Below, piece by piece: positions 1-5,338 of a stretch of DNA of 5,338 nucleotides. The stretch spans positions 1 through 5,338 of the forward strand of contig PMOU01000188.1 in the NCBI GenBank assembly GCA_003161205.1. Direction: 5' to 3'. Under the pieces are notes generated by a model, which had not been told where the DNA came from, did no database searches, and saw only the letters and a list, made by a program, of their open reading frames with translations. This DNA is from Actinomycetota bacterium. Its GTDB lineage: Bacteria > Actinomycetota > Actinomycetes > Streptosporangiales > Streptosporangiaceae. The first letter of the stretch is position 1. The number at the start of each line of letters is the position of its first letter. Made by a program: the position numbers and the translations under genes.

Positions 1-699
1 AGCCGGGCCGCCGCCCGCCGGTTCCTGCGCACGCTGGTACAGCTCGGCTACATGCGCAGCGACGGGAACAGGTTCGCCCTCCGGCCCAAGATCCTGGAAC
101 TCGGCTATGCGTACCTGTCCAGCCTGACCCTGCCCGAGGTGGCGATGCCGCACCTGGAGCAGCTGGTCGAGCAGGTGCATGAGTCGTCCTCGGTCTCCGA
201 ACTGGACGGGGACGACGTGATCTACATCGCCCGCGTCCCGACCAAGCGGATCATGACCGTGACCATCAGCGTCGGGACCAGGTTCCCGGCCTACGCGACC
301 TCGATGGGCCGGGTCATGCTGGCCGCGCAGCCCGACGAACGGCTCGATGAGTACCTGGAGTCCGCCAGCTTGCGCGGCCTGACCGGGCATACCATCACCA
401 GCGCGACCGCGCTCCGCCGTGAGCTGCGGAAGATACGAGCCCAGGGCTGGGCTCTGGTCGACCAGGAACTCGAAGACGGGCTGCGCTCCATCGCGGCCCC
501 GATCCGCGACGCCGACGGTCACGTCATGGCGGCCGTCAACGTCTCCACCCACGCTGGGCGGCGCAGCCTGACCAGCATCACCGAAGAGCTCCTCCAGCCG
601 CTGCTGGCGACCGCGCGGCGGATCGAGCTGGACCTGGCCAGCTCCCGCGCCTCAGCCCGCGCCCGCCCCGGCGCTCGAGACGCGGCACTGAACAGATGA
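1..699 (+). CDS. IclR-family transcriptional regulator, PcaR/PobR-like (5' partial)
   Basis: The reading frame is open from base 1 and the true start lies left of the window, so 232 C-terminal residues are visible. Residues 1-17 ([17 protein letters not shown]) are the recognition helix and following strand of the IclR N-terminal winged helix, and the wing continues to about residue 35. The rest is the IclR effector-binding domain: [18 protein letters not shown] (91-108) is the family's hallmark segment, and [20 protein letters not shown] (149-168) forms part of the ligand pocket and dimer core. The HESSSVS and [11 protein letters not shown] segments resemble regulators of the beta-ketoadipate (aromatic acid) pathway, PcaR/PcaU/PobR. 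The effector is unknown, and no aromatic-catabolism gene is visible; its targets may lie to the left. A basic, Ala/Arg-rich tail closes the protein. The internal ATG at 52 is not the start because it would delete the DNA-binding helix. The family call is firm; the subfamily is likely. Confidence 0.93.
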   Translation, partial: SRAAARRFLRTLVQLGYMRSDGNRFALRPKILELGYAYLSSLTLPEVAMPHLEQLVEQVHESSSVSELDGDDVIYIARVPTKRIMTVTISVGTRFPAYATSMGRVMLAAQPDERLDEYLESASLRGLTGHTITSATALRRELRKIRAQGWALVDQELEDGLRSIAAPIRDADGHVMAAVNVSTHAGRRSLTSITEELLQPLLATARRIELDLASSRASARARPGARDAALNR

Positions 700-733
700 C
701 ACTCCGCTGGCCGCCCTGCCACACTTGCTAGCT

Positions 734-1390
734 ATGCGCACGCTCGTCATCGATCATCCCCTGGTCGCCCATAAGCTCACCGCGCTGCGCGACGCCGCCA
801 GCGATACCGCGACCTTCCGCAGCCTGACGGCCGAACTGGTGACCTTGCTCGCCTACGAGGCGACCCGCGAGGTGCGGGTGCAGCCGGTGTCCGTCACCAC
901 GCCGGTCGCCATCGCCAGCGGGGTCAAGCTGGCCAGGCCCGTTCCGCTCATCGTGCCCGTGCTGCGGGCTGGCATCGGCATGCTCGAGGGCATGACCCGG
1001 CTGCTGCCGATGGCCGACGTCGGCTTCGTCGGACTGCGCCGGGACGAGGAGTCGCTGGTCGCGTCCACCTATGCGGACCGGCTGCCCGCCGACCTGACCG
1101 GGCGGGACACGTTCGTGCTCGACCCCATGCTGGCCACCGGCGGGACGCTTGCCACCGTCATCACCATGCTGGTCGAGCGCGGAGCGGCGTCGGTGACCGC
1201 GATCTGCCTGCTGGCCGCGCCCGAGGGCGTGCGGCATATCGAGGAGATCTTTGCCGAGGACGACACGGCCGCGGCGAGCCGGGCACCGGTGCGGGTCGTG
1301 ACCGCGGCGCTGGACGAACGGCTGAACGACCGGGGTTATATCGTGCCCGGGCTCGGCGACGCGGGCGACCGGCTGTTCGGCAAGATCTGA
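734..1390 (+). CDS. upp: uracil phosphoribosyltransferase
   Basis: A cytosolic pyrimidine-salvage enzyme that condenses uracil with PRPP to give UMP and pyrophosphate. The 218-residue product opens [20 protein letters not shown], matching the usual Upp N-terminus. It carries PVLRAGIGM (75-83), the PRPP-binding loop DPMLATGGT (130-138) and the C-terminal uracil-binding signature [15 protein letters not shown] (202-216). I chose the ATG at 734 because it aligns with family N-termini; a TTG at 725 is in frame but adds only three residues. No clear Shine-Dalgarno precedes it, so it may be read from an upstream transcript or be leaderless. At 218 residues it is about ten longer than typical bacterial Upp (around 207-208). 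The extra residues fall in an acidic/Ala-rich stretch near 172-184, between AAPEGV and [10 protein letters not shown], away from the active site. It lies 34 nt after the IclR gene on the same strand, so cotranscription is possible. Confidence 0.96.
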   Translation: MRTLVIDHPLVAHKLTALRDAASDTATFRSLTAELVTLLAYEATREVRVQPVSVTTPVAIASGVKLARPVPLIVPVLRAGIGMLEGMTRLLPMADVGFVGLRRDEESLVASTYADRLPADLTGRDTFVLDPMLATGGTLATVITMLVERGAASVTAICLLAAPEGVRHIEEIFAEDDTAAASRAPVRVVTAALDERLNDRGYIVPGLGDAGDRLFGKI

Positions 1391-1396
1391 CGGGCC

Positions 1397-1466
1397 CGGT
1401 CTGAGACGCCCAGCCTGACAAGAACAGGCTGACCAGGACAGTCTGGCGAGCACAGTCTGGCGAGCA
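1397..1466. repeat. 14-bp tandem array with palindromic CAGNCTG core
   Basis: Four consecutive 14-bp units start at 1411, 1425, 1439 and 1453: cagcctgacaagaa, caggctgaccagga, then two identical copies of cagtctggcgagca. The first two match the third at 10 of 14 positions. A weaker unit, cggtctgagacgcc, precedes them at 1397 (8 of 14), and a decayed start (cagt) follows at 1467. Each of the four units begins with CAGNCTG, which is its own reverse complement, so the array presents palindromic heptamers at an exact 14-bp period. The array begins 6-20 nt after the upp stop. It could be a multi-site protein-binding region, a 3'-UTR structure, or a simple slippage expansion. CAGCCTGAC also occurs in coding DNA at 120, 564 and 820, so the motif alone is not specific; the periodicity is the signal. 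Confidence 0.75.
1411..1431 (+). terminator. possible upp terminator hairpin without U tract
   Basis: CAGCCTG (1411-1417) and CAGGCTG (1425-1431) can form a 7-bp stem with a 7-nt loop, starting 20 nt after the upp stop codon. There is no T-run after it, so it is not a canonical intrinsic terminator, though high-GC actinobacteria often use stems without U tails. It is formed from two units of the 14-bp array, so the pairing may be a by-product of the repeated self-complementary core. Confidence 0.3.
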
Positions 1467-1473
1467 CAGTTTC

Positions 1474-1586
1474 AGGCAGGGTGCCGGGTTCTGCCGCGGT
1501 GACATAACGGCACTGCCTGGACCGGGATCTGGCCCCCCCACACCCACGGCGGACGGTACCCCACCGCAGAACCCGGCACCCTGCCT
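1474..1586. repeat. large inverted repeat, perfect 21-bp arms, 71-nt spacer
   Basis: Bases 1474-1494 (aggcagggtgccgggttctg, then c) are exactly the reverse complement of 1566-1586. After a 3-nt bulge on the left side, four more pairs are possible (ggtg at 1498-1501 with cacc at 1562-1565). Pairing stops abruptly at the outer ends. The 71-nt interior has no convincing ORF and includes a run of seven C at 1533-1539 and a ggtacc palindrome. Neither end is followed by a T tract, the spacer is far too long for a normal terminator loop, and the flanks show no target-site duplication. Candidates are a long-stem structured RNA in the 3' UTR of upp, a pair of distant operator copies bridged by looping, or a degenerate small mobile element. 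The structure is certain; its role is unknown. Confidence 0.85.
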
Positions 1587-1670
1587 CGTCTAGATAATCA
1601 GCACGGGGGCCTTGTGGATATCCCCGAGTCCGGGGTTCGCGGAGGCCCGGCAGGCGAGGCCAATCCCGCC

Positions 1671-1682
1671 TAAACTTACGCC
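1671..1682 (+). promoter_or_regulatory. probable leaderless promoter (-10 TAAACT) for the FHA gene
   Basis: TAAACT at 1671-1676 fits the actinobacterial -10 pattern TANNNT and lies six bases before the ATG at 1683, so transcription would start at or next to the start codon. No Shine-Dalgarno sequence lies just upstream, consistent with a leaderless mRNA. A good -35 is not seen at 17-18 bp spacing (1647-1653 reads ccggcag). A small hairpin, ccccg-agtc-cgggg, sits at 1622-1635 upstream. Confidence 0.5.
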
Positions 1683-2708
1683 ATGCCACTGATCGCACAC
1701 GTCAGCACGGCATCAGGCCAGAAAATGATGATCGCCGAGGGACGGCAGCTGATCTTCGGCCGCGGACCGGGAGTGGACCTGCCCGTCGCCGCCGGGCGGG
1801 GGCTCTCCCGGCGGGCCGGCGTGGTGACCGCGATGGCGGCCGGGGCCTGGATCGCCAACATCAGCCGCACCCATGCGCTGTACGTCGAGGGCGAGGGATA
1901 TCGCATCAGGCTGCCGCGGCTCGAGGACGAAGGTGAGCCCGCCGACGGCTGGTTCGTGCACACGGGAACGGCCTACGTGGGGTCGCGCGGCATGCTGGAT
2001 GACGAGCAGCCGCTGGCCGTGACGGTCACGGGCCGGTTCGAGGGCTGGTCCGCCGGGACGGGCCAGGTGAACGAGGGCATACCGGCCGCCTCGGCGGCGC
2101 TGGCCGCCGGGTCCTGGTTCGCAGACGAGGACGGCCAGGCTGACGAGGCCGGGCTGGAGGACTGGGCTGAGCCGGCGGGCGGCGGCTGGCTGACGAGCGG
2201 GCCGCGGCCGACCACCCGGGCGGAGCAGCCGGCCGAGGCGGGGCGAGCCACCGGAGCCGGGCCGGTTTACGAGACCGGGCGGGCCGGGCAAGCCGGGGAA
2301 GGGACGCTGCTGCCGTTCTACATCGACCCGATGACCAAGCTTTTCCTGGTGGCCCTGATGTGGTGCCGGCCGTGGCTGCTGGACCAGAGCGCCACCCGGC
2401 CGCTGCCGCGCACGCCGGAGATCGCCAGGGGCGCCCTGGAGGTCACCGGGGCCTACCACGAACTGGAGCGGTTCGATTCCGACCCGGAGTTCCGCGACGT
2501 GCTATCGGCGCGCGTGGCCGAGCACATCAAGGTGCTGCGCCGGAAGATCACCGATCGCGGACTGGCCCGGGCCGAGGTGCGGCTCTCCGACGAGGTCGCC
2601 GTCCGGATCCTGATTGAGCACGGCATCGTCACCTCCGCTGACCTGAGCCGGCTGGATGACCCGGCCTGGCGGTCCCGCCAGGAAGACCTGTGGTGGACGC
2701 AGGACTGA
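1683..2708 (+). CDS. FHA-like domain protein with C-terminal winged-helix-like domain
   Basis: A 341-residue soluble protein with no signal peptide or membrane segment. Residues 1-120 look like an FHA phosphopeptide-recognition domain: LIFGRG (23-28) supplies the Gly-Arg turn, LSRRAG (41-46) matches the Ser-Arg-x-His strand, and W56 to G70 (IANISRTHALYVEG) matches the usual x-x-D-L-G-S-R-N-G-T-Y-V-N-G segment. The conserved His and the terminal Asn-Gly are replaced, so pThr binding may be altered. Residues 121-205 are a low-complexity Ala/Gly/Glu/Pro linker. Residues 210-325 form a helical C-terminal domain (DPMTKLFLVALMW, RTPEIARGAL, AEHIKVLRRKITDRGL, DEVAVRILIEHGIV) that I read as winged-helix-like, similar in plan to actinobacterial FHA proteins with a DNA-binding tail. 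The ATG at 1683 sits behind a leaderless -10. The gene converges on the kinase with 3 bp between stops. A phospho-responsive DNA-binding protein paired with that kinase is inference. Confidence 0.82.
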   Translation: MPLIAHVSTASGQKMMIAEGRQLIFGRGPGVDLPVAAGRGLSRRAGVVTAMAAGAWIANISRTHALYVEGEGYRIRLPRLEDEGEPADGWFVHTGTAYVGSRGMLDDEQPLAVTVTGRFEGWSAGTGQVNEGIPAASAALAAGSWFADEDGQADEAGLEDWAEPAGGGWLTSGPRPTTRAEQPAEAGRATGAGPVYETGRAGQAGEGTLLPFYIDPMTKLFLVALMWCRPWLLDQSATRPLPRTPEIARGALEVTGAYHELERFDSDPEFRDVLSARVAEHIKVLRRKITDRGLARAEVRLSDEVAVRILIEHGIVTSADLSRLDDPAWRSRQEDLWWTQD

Positions 2709-2711
2709 TCC

Positions 2712-4250
2712 TCAGCTCGGCGGCGCCGCCGGCGGTATCACCCGGAACTGCGTGCTGGCCTTGGCGCCGTCGGCTCCGGTCACCTCGACGGTGAAGAGCC
2801 CCAGCGGGAAAGAAGCCGGGAAAAGCTGGCTGACGTCGACGCTGATCGTCCCGTTCTTGGCAGCCACCGGCCTGACCGGCGACGTGCGGTCCATGATCTT
2901 CGTGCTATCCGGCGGCGGGCTCAGGCCCGTGACCGTGACCGTGACGGGCGCCTGCGGGGCGAATCCGCTCCCGTGCACGACGAACGCCGTGCCGGAGTCG
3001 CCGGACACCTGGACCATGCACAACGCCGGCCCGGGGGCAGCAGCACCGCCCTGGCCGGTCCCGCACCCGGTCAGCGGCGCCGGCGGCGGGCCAGGAGTCG
3101 TGCTACCCGAGCTGGTCAGCGAGGCGCCCAGGATGACCCCGCCGACGACCAGGGCCGCTCCCACCGAAGCCCAGCCGGCCCAGGCCAGGTGCGCCCTGAG
3201 CCACTGCCACCAGCGCGGCCGCCCGCGCCCCGAAAAGCCGGTCTTGCGCCGGGAACGAGCCTTGTACGCGGCGGGCAGCTCGGTGAAGGAGGCGTCCGTG
3301 GTCTCATCACCGTGTTCGCCGCCGGCCAGGTCGACGCCGAGCTGCGGATTACGCTGGTACTCCCCGATCAGGGCCATCGCCGCCTCCGGCAGGTAGGCGT
3401 GCTCCTGCGCGGGACCGGCTTGGGACTCGGTGAACTGGCCGAGCTGAGCGAGGATGGCCGCCGACGTCGGGCGGGCCCGGGGCACCCGCTCCATGCAGGC
3501 GGTGATGAGCCCGGTGAGCTCGGCGGGCAGGCCGGACAGGTCAGGCGGTTCCGTCGCCAGCCGGGCCAGCACGTCCATGACCGAGGCGCCCTGGTAGGGA
3601 GGATGCCCGGTCGCGGCGAACAGCAGCGTCGCGCCGAGGGAGTACACATCGCTCGCCACCGATCCCTGATGGGGGTCCCTGGCCTGCTCCGGCGCCATGT
3701 ACGCGGGCGTGCCGACGGCCCCGCGCGAGACCGTGAGCTCCAGCCGCTCGGCCGCCCTGGCCACGCCGAAGTCGATCACCCGCGGGCCGTCCGGAGCGAC
3801 CAGCACGTTCGACGGCTTCAGGTCCCGGTGCACCAGGCCGGCTCCGTGGATCGACTCCAGCGCCTCCGCGCAGCCGGCCGCGAGCCAGTTCACGGTGCGC
3901 ACCGGCATCGGGCCGCAGGCCAGGATCATCCGGCGCAGCGAAGGAGCCGGGACGTAGGCCGTGGCCAGCCAGGGCAGATCGGCATCCGGATCGGCTTCGA
4001 CGACCGCGGCGGTGAAGACCCCGCTCACCTTCCTGGCCGCCGCCACCTCCTGCGCGAAGCGGGTGCGGAAACCGGCTTCCTCGGCCAGCTCGACCTTGAT
4101 CGTCTTGACCGCGACCAGCCGTCCGGCCGCCGACCGGCCGAGGTACACCTGGCCCATCGACCCGGCGCCCAGACGGCCGAGGACCCCGTAGGGCCCGATC
4201 ATGTCGGGGTCCCAGCGGCGCAGCGTTTCACGTTCCGGCTGCGGCAACAT
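2712..4250 (-). CDS. transmembrane serine/threonine protein kinase (Hanks-type, PknB-like) with Ig-like ectodomain
   Basis: A 512-residue receptor kinase. The cytoplasmic kinase domain (about 18-270) has the glycine loop GAGSMGQVY (28-36), VAVK with Lys49, a likely helix-C Glu68, the catalytic loop HRDLKPSN (141-148, Asp143), DFG (160-162), the P+1 segment [11 protein letters not shown] (179-189) and DVYSLG (201-206). All catalytic residues are intact and it is an RD kinase, so activation by loop phosphorylation (Thr173, Thr181) is expected. A juxtamembrane stretch (271-350) includes an acidic Thr-rich patch (DETTD) and a basic stop region (RSRRK). One transmembrane helix spans about 357-378. 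Outside is a Ser/Pro/Gly linker, then a beta-rich Ig/IPT-like domain (about 410-506, with [18 protein letters not shown]). There are no PASTA repeats. The start is fixed by a strong ribosome-binding site and an in-frame TAA two codons upstream. Ligand and substrates are unknown; the convergent FHA gene is an obvious candidate partner. Confidence 0.95.
   Translation of the reverse strand: MLPQPERETLRRWDPDMIGPYGVLGRLGAGSMGQVYLGRSAAGRLVAVKTIKVELAEEAGFRTRFAQEVAAARKVSGVFTAAVVEADPDADLPWLATAYVPAPSLRRMILACGPMPVRTVNWLAAGCAEALESIHGAGLVHRDLKPSNVLVAPDGPRVIDFGVARAAERLELTVSRGAVGTPAYMAPEQARDPHQGSVASDVYSLGATLLFAATGHPPYQGASVMDVLARLATEPPDLSGLPAELTGLITACMERVPRARPTSAAILAQLGQFTESQAGPAQEHAYLPEAAMALIGEYQRNPQLGVDLAGGEHGDETTDASFTELPAAYKARSRRKTGFSGRGRPRWWQWLRAHLAWAGWASVGAALVVGGVILGASLTSSGSTTPGPPPAPLTGCGTGQGGAAAPGPALCMVQVSGDSGTAFVVHGSGFAPQAPVTVTVTGLSPPPDSTKIMDRTSPVRPVAAKNGTISVDVSQLFPASFPLGLFTVEVTGADGAKASTQFRVIPPAAPPS
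2718..2731. other. GC palindrome at the convergent gene ends
   Basis: cggcggcgccgccg is a perfect 14-nt palindrome inside the last codons of the kinase gene, 10 nt past the FHA stop. Read from either strand it can fold as a 5-bp stem with a gcgc loop, so it might pause or end transcription in both directions. It encodes the Pro/Ala tail of the kinase, and such GC-rich palindromes arise easily at this base composition, so function is uncertain. Confidence 0.25.
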
Positions 4251-4257
4251 TTTTTAG

Positions 4258-4263
4258 CCTCCC
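4258..4263 (-). promoter_or_regulatory. ribosome-binding site of the kinase gene
   Basis: On the minus strand GGGAGG lies seven bases before the ATG at 4250, followed by an A-rich spacer (ctaaaaa). It is the clearest Shine-Dalgarno sequence in the window. It fixes this start over the later in-frame ATG at codon 17 (MIGPYGV), which would begin right at the kinase fold. Confidence 0.8.
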
Positions 4264-4280
4264 AGATCCCGCCAGACCCC

Positions 4281-4309
4281 ATCATTTCCGATCATGCCCT
4301 AATCCACAA
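4281..4309 (-). promoter_or_regulatory. candidate kinase promoter (TTGTGG - 17 bp - AATGAT)
   Basis: Read on the minus strand, TTGTGG (4309-4304) and AATGAT (4286-4281) are separated by 17 bp and lie about 30 nt upstream of the kinase start, in the AT-richer add-kinase gap. The -35 is fair and the -10 is weak. The 137-nt gap argues for a promoter of its own rather than simple read-through from add, but this placement is tentative. Confidence 0.3.
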
Positions 4310-4387
4310 GAAATTGGGGAGCGTATCGGACCGGGTTGTGACAGGTGATTCTGAAGAGAAACTACTGCCCGTTCGGAAAAAGGGGAT

Positions 4388-5338
4388 TTAACCGGTTTTA
4401 TGGGGATACAGCGGGCCGGCTGGAAGCACGGATTGGCTCATCGCGCGCGCCGTGGCAAAGCCCGGTTTTATGATCGTGTTGATGATATGCAGCCGCTCAT
4501 CGAAACCCGCGAAGGCGCTCTTCATCGCGTTTATCGTCAGCCATTCGACATCGGACCAGCCATAGCCGAATTCGGCGGCCAGCCGGTGAAACTCAGAACT
4601 CAGCGTGACCTGGCTCATCAGCCGGTTGTCGGTGTTCACCGTCACCCGGAACGACAGCTGCCGGAGCACCCGGAGCGGATGCAGCGCGATCGACGGCGCC
4701 GCGCCGGTCTGGACGTTCGAGGTCGGGCACATCTCCAGCGGGATCCGGCGGTCGCGGACGTAGGCCGCCAGCCGCCCCAGCCGGACCCGGCCCTGGTCAT
4801 CGATCTCGATGTCGTCCGCGATGCGGACCCCGTGGCCGAGCCGCTCGGTCCCGCACCACTGCACGGCCTCCCAGATCGAGGGCAGCCCGAACGCCTCGCC
4901 CGCGTGGATCGTGATGTGGAAGTTCTCGCGCTTGAGGTACTGGAACGCGTCCAGGTGCCGGCTCGGCGGCCAGCCCGCCTCGGCGCCCGCGATGTCGAAC
5001 CCGACCACGCCCTCGTCCCGGTGGCGGACCGCGAGCTCGGCTATCTCCAGCGACCTGGCCGCCGTCCGCATCGCCGTGAGCAGGGCGTACACCGTGATCC
5101 CCCGCCCGGCGCGGGCCGCGGCCGCGCTGCCCTGGCGGAAACCGTCCAGGACCGCCGCGACCACCTCATCCAGGCTCATCCCGTGCTGGGTGTGCAGCTC
5201 GGGCGCGAACCTGACCTCGGCGTAGACCACCCCGTCGGCGGCCAGGTCCGCGGCGCACTCGGCGGCCACCCGGCGCAGCGCGTCCGGGGTCTGCATGACC
5301 GCGACCGTGTGCCGGAACGCGTCCAGGTAGATCTCGAG
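4388..5338 (-). CDS. add: adenosine deaminase (N-terminus beyond right edge)
   Basis: Purine-salvage enzyme of the metal-dependent amidohydrolase superfamily; it hydrolyses adenosine or deoxyadenosine to inosine or deoxyinosine plus ammonia in the cytoplasm. The frame is open to the window edge and starts [21 protein letters not shown], so 316 residues are visible and the N-terminal part with the HxH zinc ligands is missing. Seen are [16 protein letters not shown] (38-53), HAGE with a zinc-ligand His and catalytic Glu (145-148), [11 protein letters not shown] with the active-site His (163-173), [10 protein letters not shown] (203-212) and VNTDNRLMS with the metal-binding Asp (234-242). NTDNRLMS in place of the classical TDDP form is, as I recall, common in actinobacterial enzymes. 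The ATG at 5296 is internal, not the start. The TAA stop lies within the palindrome aaccggtt. The kinase follows on the same strand after 137 nt. Confidence 0.95.
   Translation of the reverse strand, partial: LEIYLDAFRHTVAVMQTPDALRRVAAECAADLAADGVVYAEVRFAPELHTQHGMSLDEVVAAVLDGFRQGSAAAARAGRGITVYALLTAMRTAARSLEIAELAVRHRDEGVVGFDIAGAEAGWPPSRHLDAFQYLKRENFHITIHAGEAFGLPSIWEAVQWCGTERLGHGVRIADDIEIDDQGRVRLGRLAAYVRDRRIPLEMCPTSNVQTGAAPSIALHPLRVLRQLSFRVTVNTDNRLMSQVTLSSEFHRLAAEFGYGWSDVEWLTINAMKSAFAGFDERLHIINTIIKPGFATARAMSQSVLPAGPLYPHKTG

Noticed and set aside
725..733. TTG start for upp giving three extra residues
   Set aside because: The ATG at 734 matches the family N-terminus ([10 protein letters not shown]), and no ribosome-binding site favours the TTG.
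728..1453. A 241-codon - strand ORF opposite upp
   Set aside because: It mirrors the upp codons, has low-complexity composition and no motif. Upp on the + strand is unmistakable.
1533..1565. G-quadruplex on the minus strand in the C-rich stretch
   Set aside because: A run of seven G plus two shorter runs could make a weak motif only with a loop of about 12 nt, which is not convincing in such GC-rich DNA.
1397..1586. CRISPR array
   Set aside because: The repeats are 14 bp and directly abutting with no unique spacers, and the 21-bp pair is inverted rather than direct. No cas gene is present.
1474..1586. Insertion sequence or integron-type attachment site
   Set aside because: No transposase or integrase ORF and no flanking target duplication. 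The arms end without the short conserved core boxes expected for attC. Kept only as an unexplained inverted repeat.
1336..1698. Minus-strand ORFs across the upp-FHA interval, which translate the repeats into SPDC/QPVLV-like strings
   Set aside because: The repeat period of 14 bp is not a multiple of three, so a repeated peptide is not maintained. No ribosome-binding site or known family is seen; the interval is better read as non-coding.
2973..4391. A 472-codon + strand ORF opposite the kinase gene
   Set aside because: Its translation is an Arg/Gly/Pro/His-rich string with no recognisable domain. It is the antisense shadow of an intact kinase whose catalytic motifs are all present.
4375..4400. 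Terminator after add
   Set aside because: The ccgttcgg and aaccggtt palindromes are only 8 nt and cannot form a stable loop-bearing stem. The adjacent A/T runs are not positioned as a U tail of a hairpin.

Overview
The window is high-GC, densely coding DNA with strong G/C third-position bias. The protein families (a PcaR/PobR-type IclR regulator, actinobacterial-style Upp and Add, a PASTA-less receptor Ser/Thr kinase, and an FHA protein with a C-terminal winged-helix-like region) point to a chromosomal segment of an actinomycete. I see no rRNA, tRNA, CRISPR array, insertion sequence or phage gene.

Layout, left to right: (1) an IclR-family regulator on the + strand, cut by the left edge (1-699). 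(2) upp, uracil phosphoribosyltransferase, + strand (734-1390), 34 nt after the regulator. (3) A 292-nt non-coding interval (1391-1682). It holds a 14-bp tandem array built on the palindromic core CAGNCTG, then a large inverted repeat with perfect 21-bp arms, then a probable leaderless promoter. (4) An FHA-like protein with a C-terminal winged-helix-like domain, + strand (1683-2708). (5) A membrane-anchored Ser/Thr protein kinase with an Ig-like ectodomain, - strand (2712-4250), whose stop codon is 3 bp from that of the FHA gene. (6) A 137-nt AT-richer gap carrying the kinase ribosome-binding site. (7) add, adenosine deaminase, - strand, cut by the right edge (4388-5338).

Two themes are interleaved. 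upp and add are nucleobase/nucleoside salvage genes; from memory, these two also lie close together in mycobacteria beside deoA and cdd. Between them sits a convergent pair that looks like a signalling module: a receptor kinase able to phosphorylate Ser/Thr, and a soluble FHA-type protein that could read the phosphorylation state and act on DNA. The functional link between kinase and FHA protein, and between that pair and salvage, is inference from gene position. The FHA domain has lost some classical phosphothreonine-contact residues. The least explained DNA is the upp-FHA interval, where two different repeat structures lie within 190 bp.
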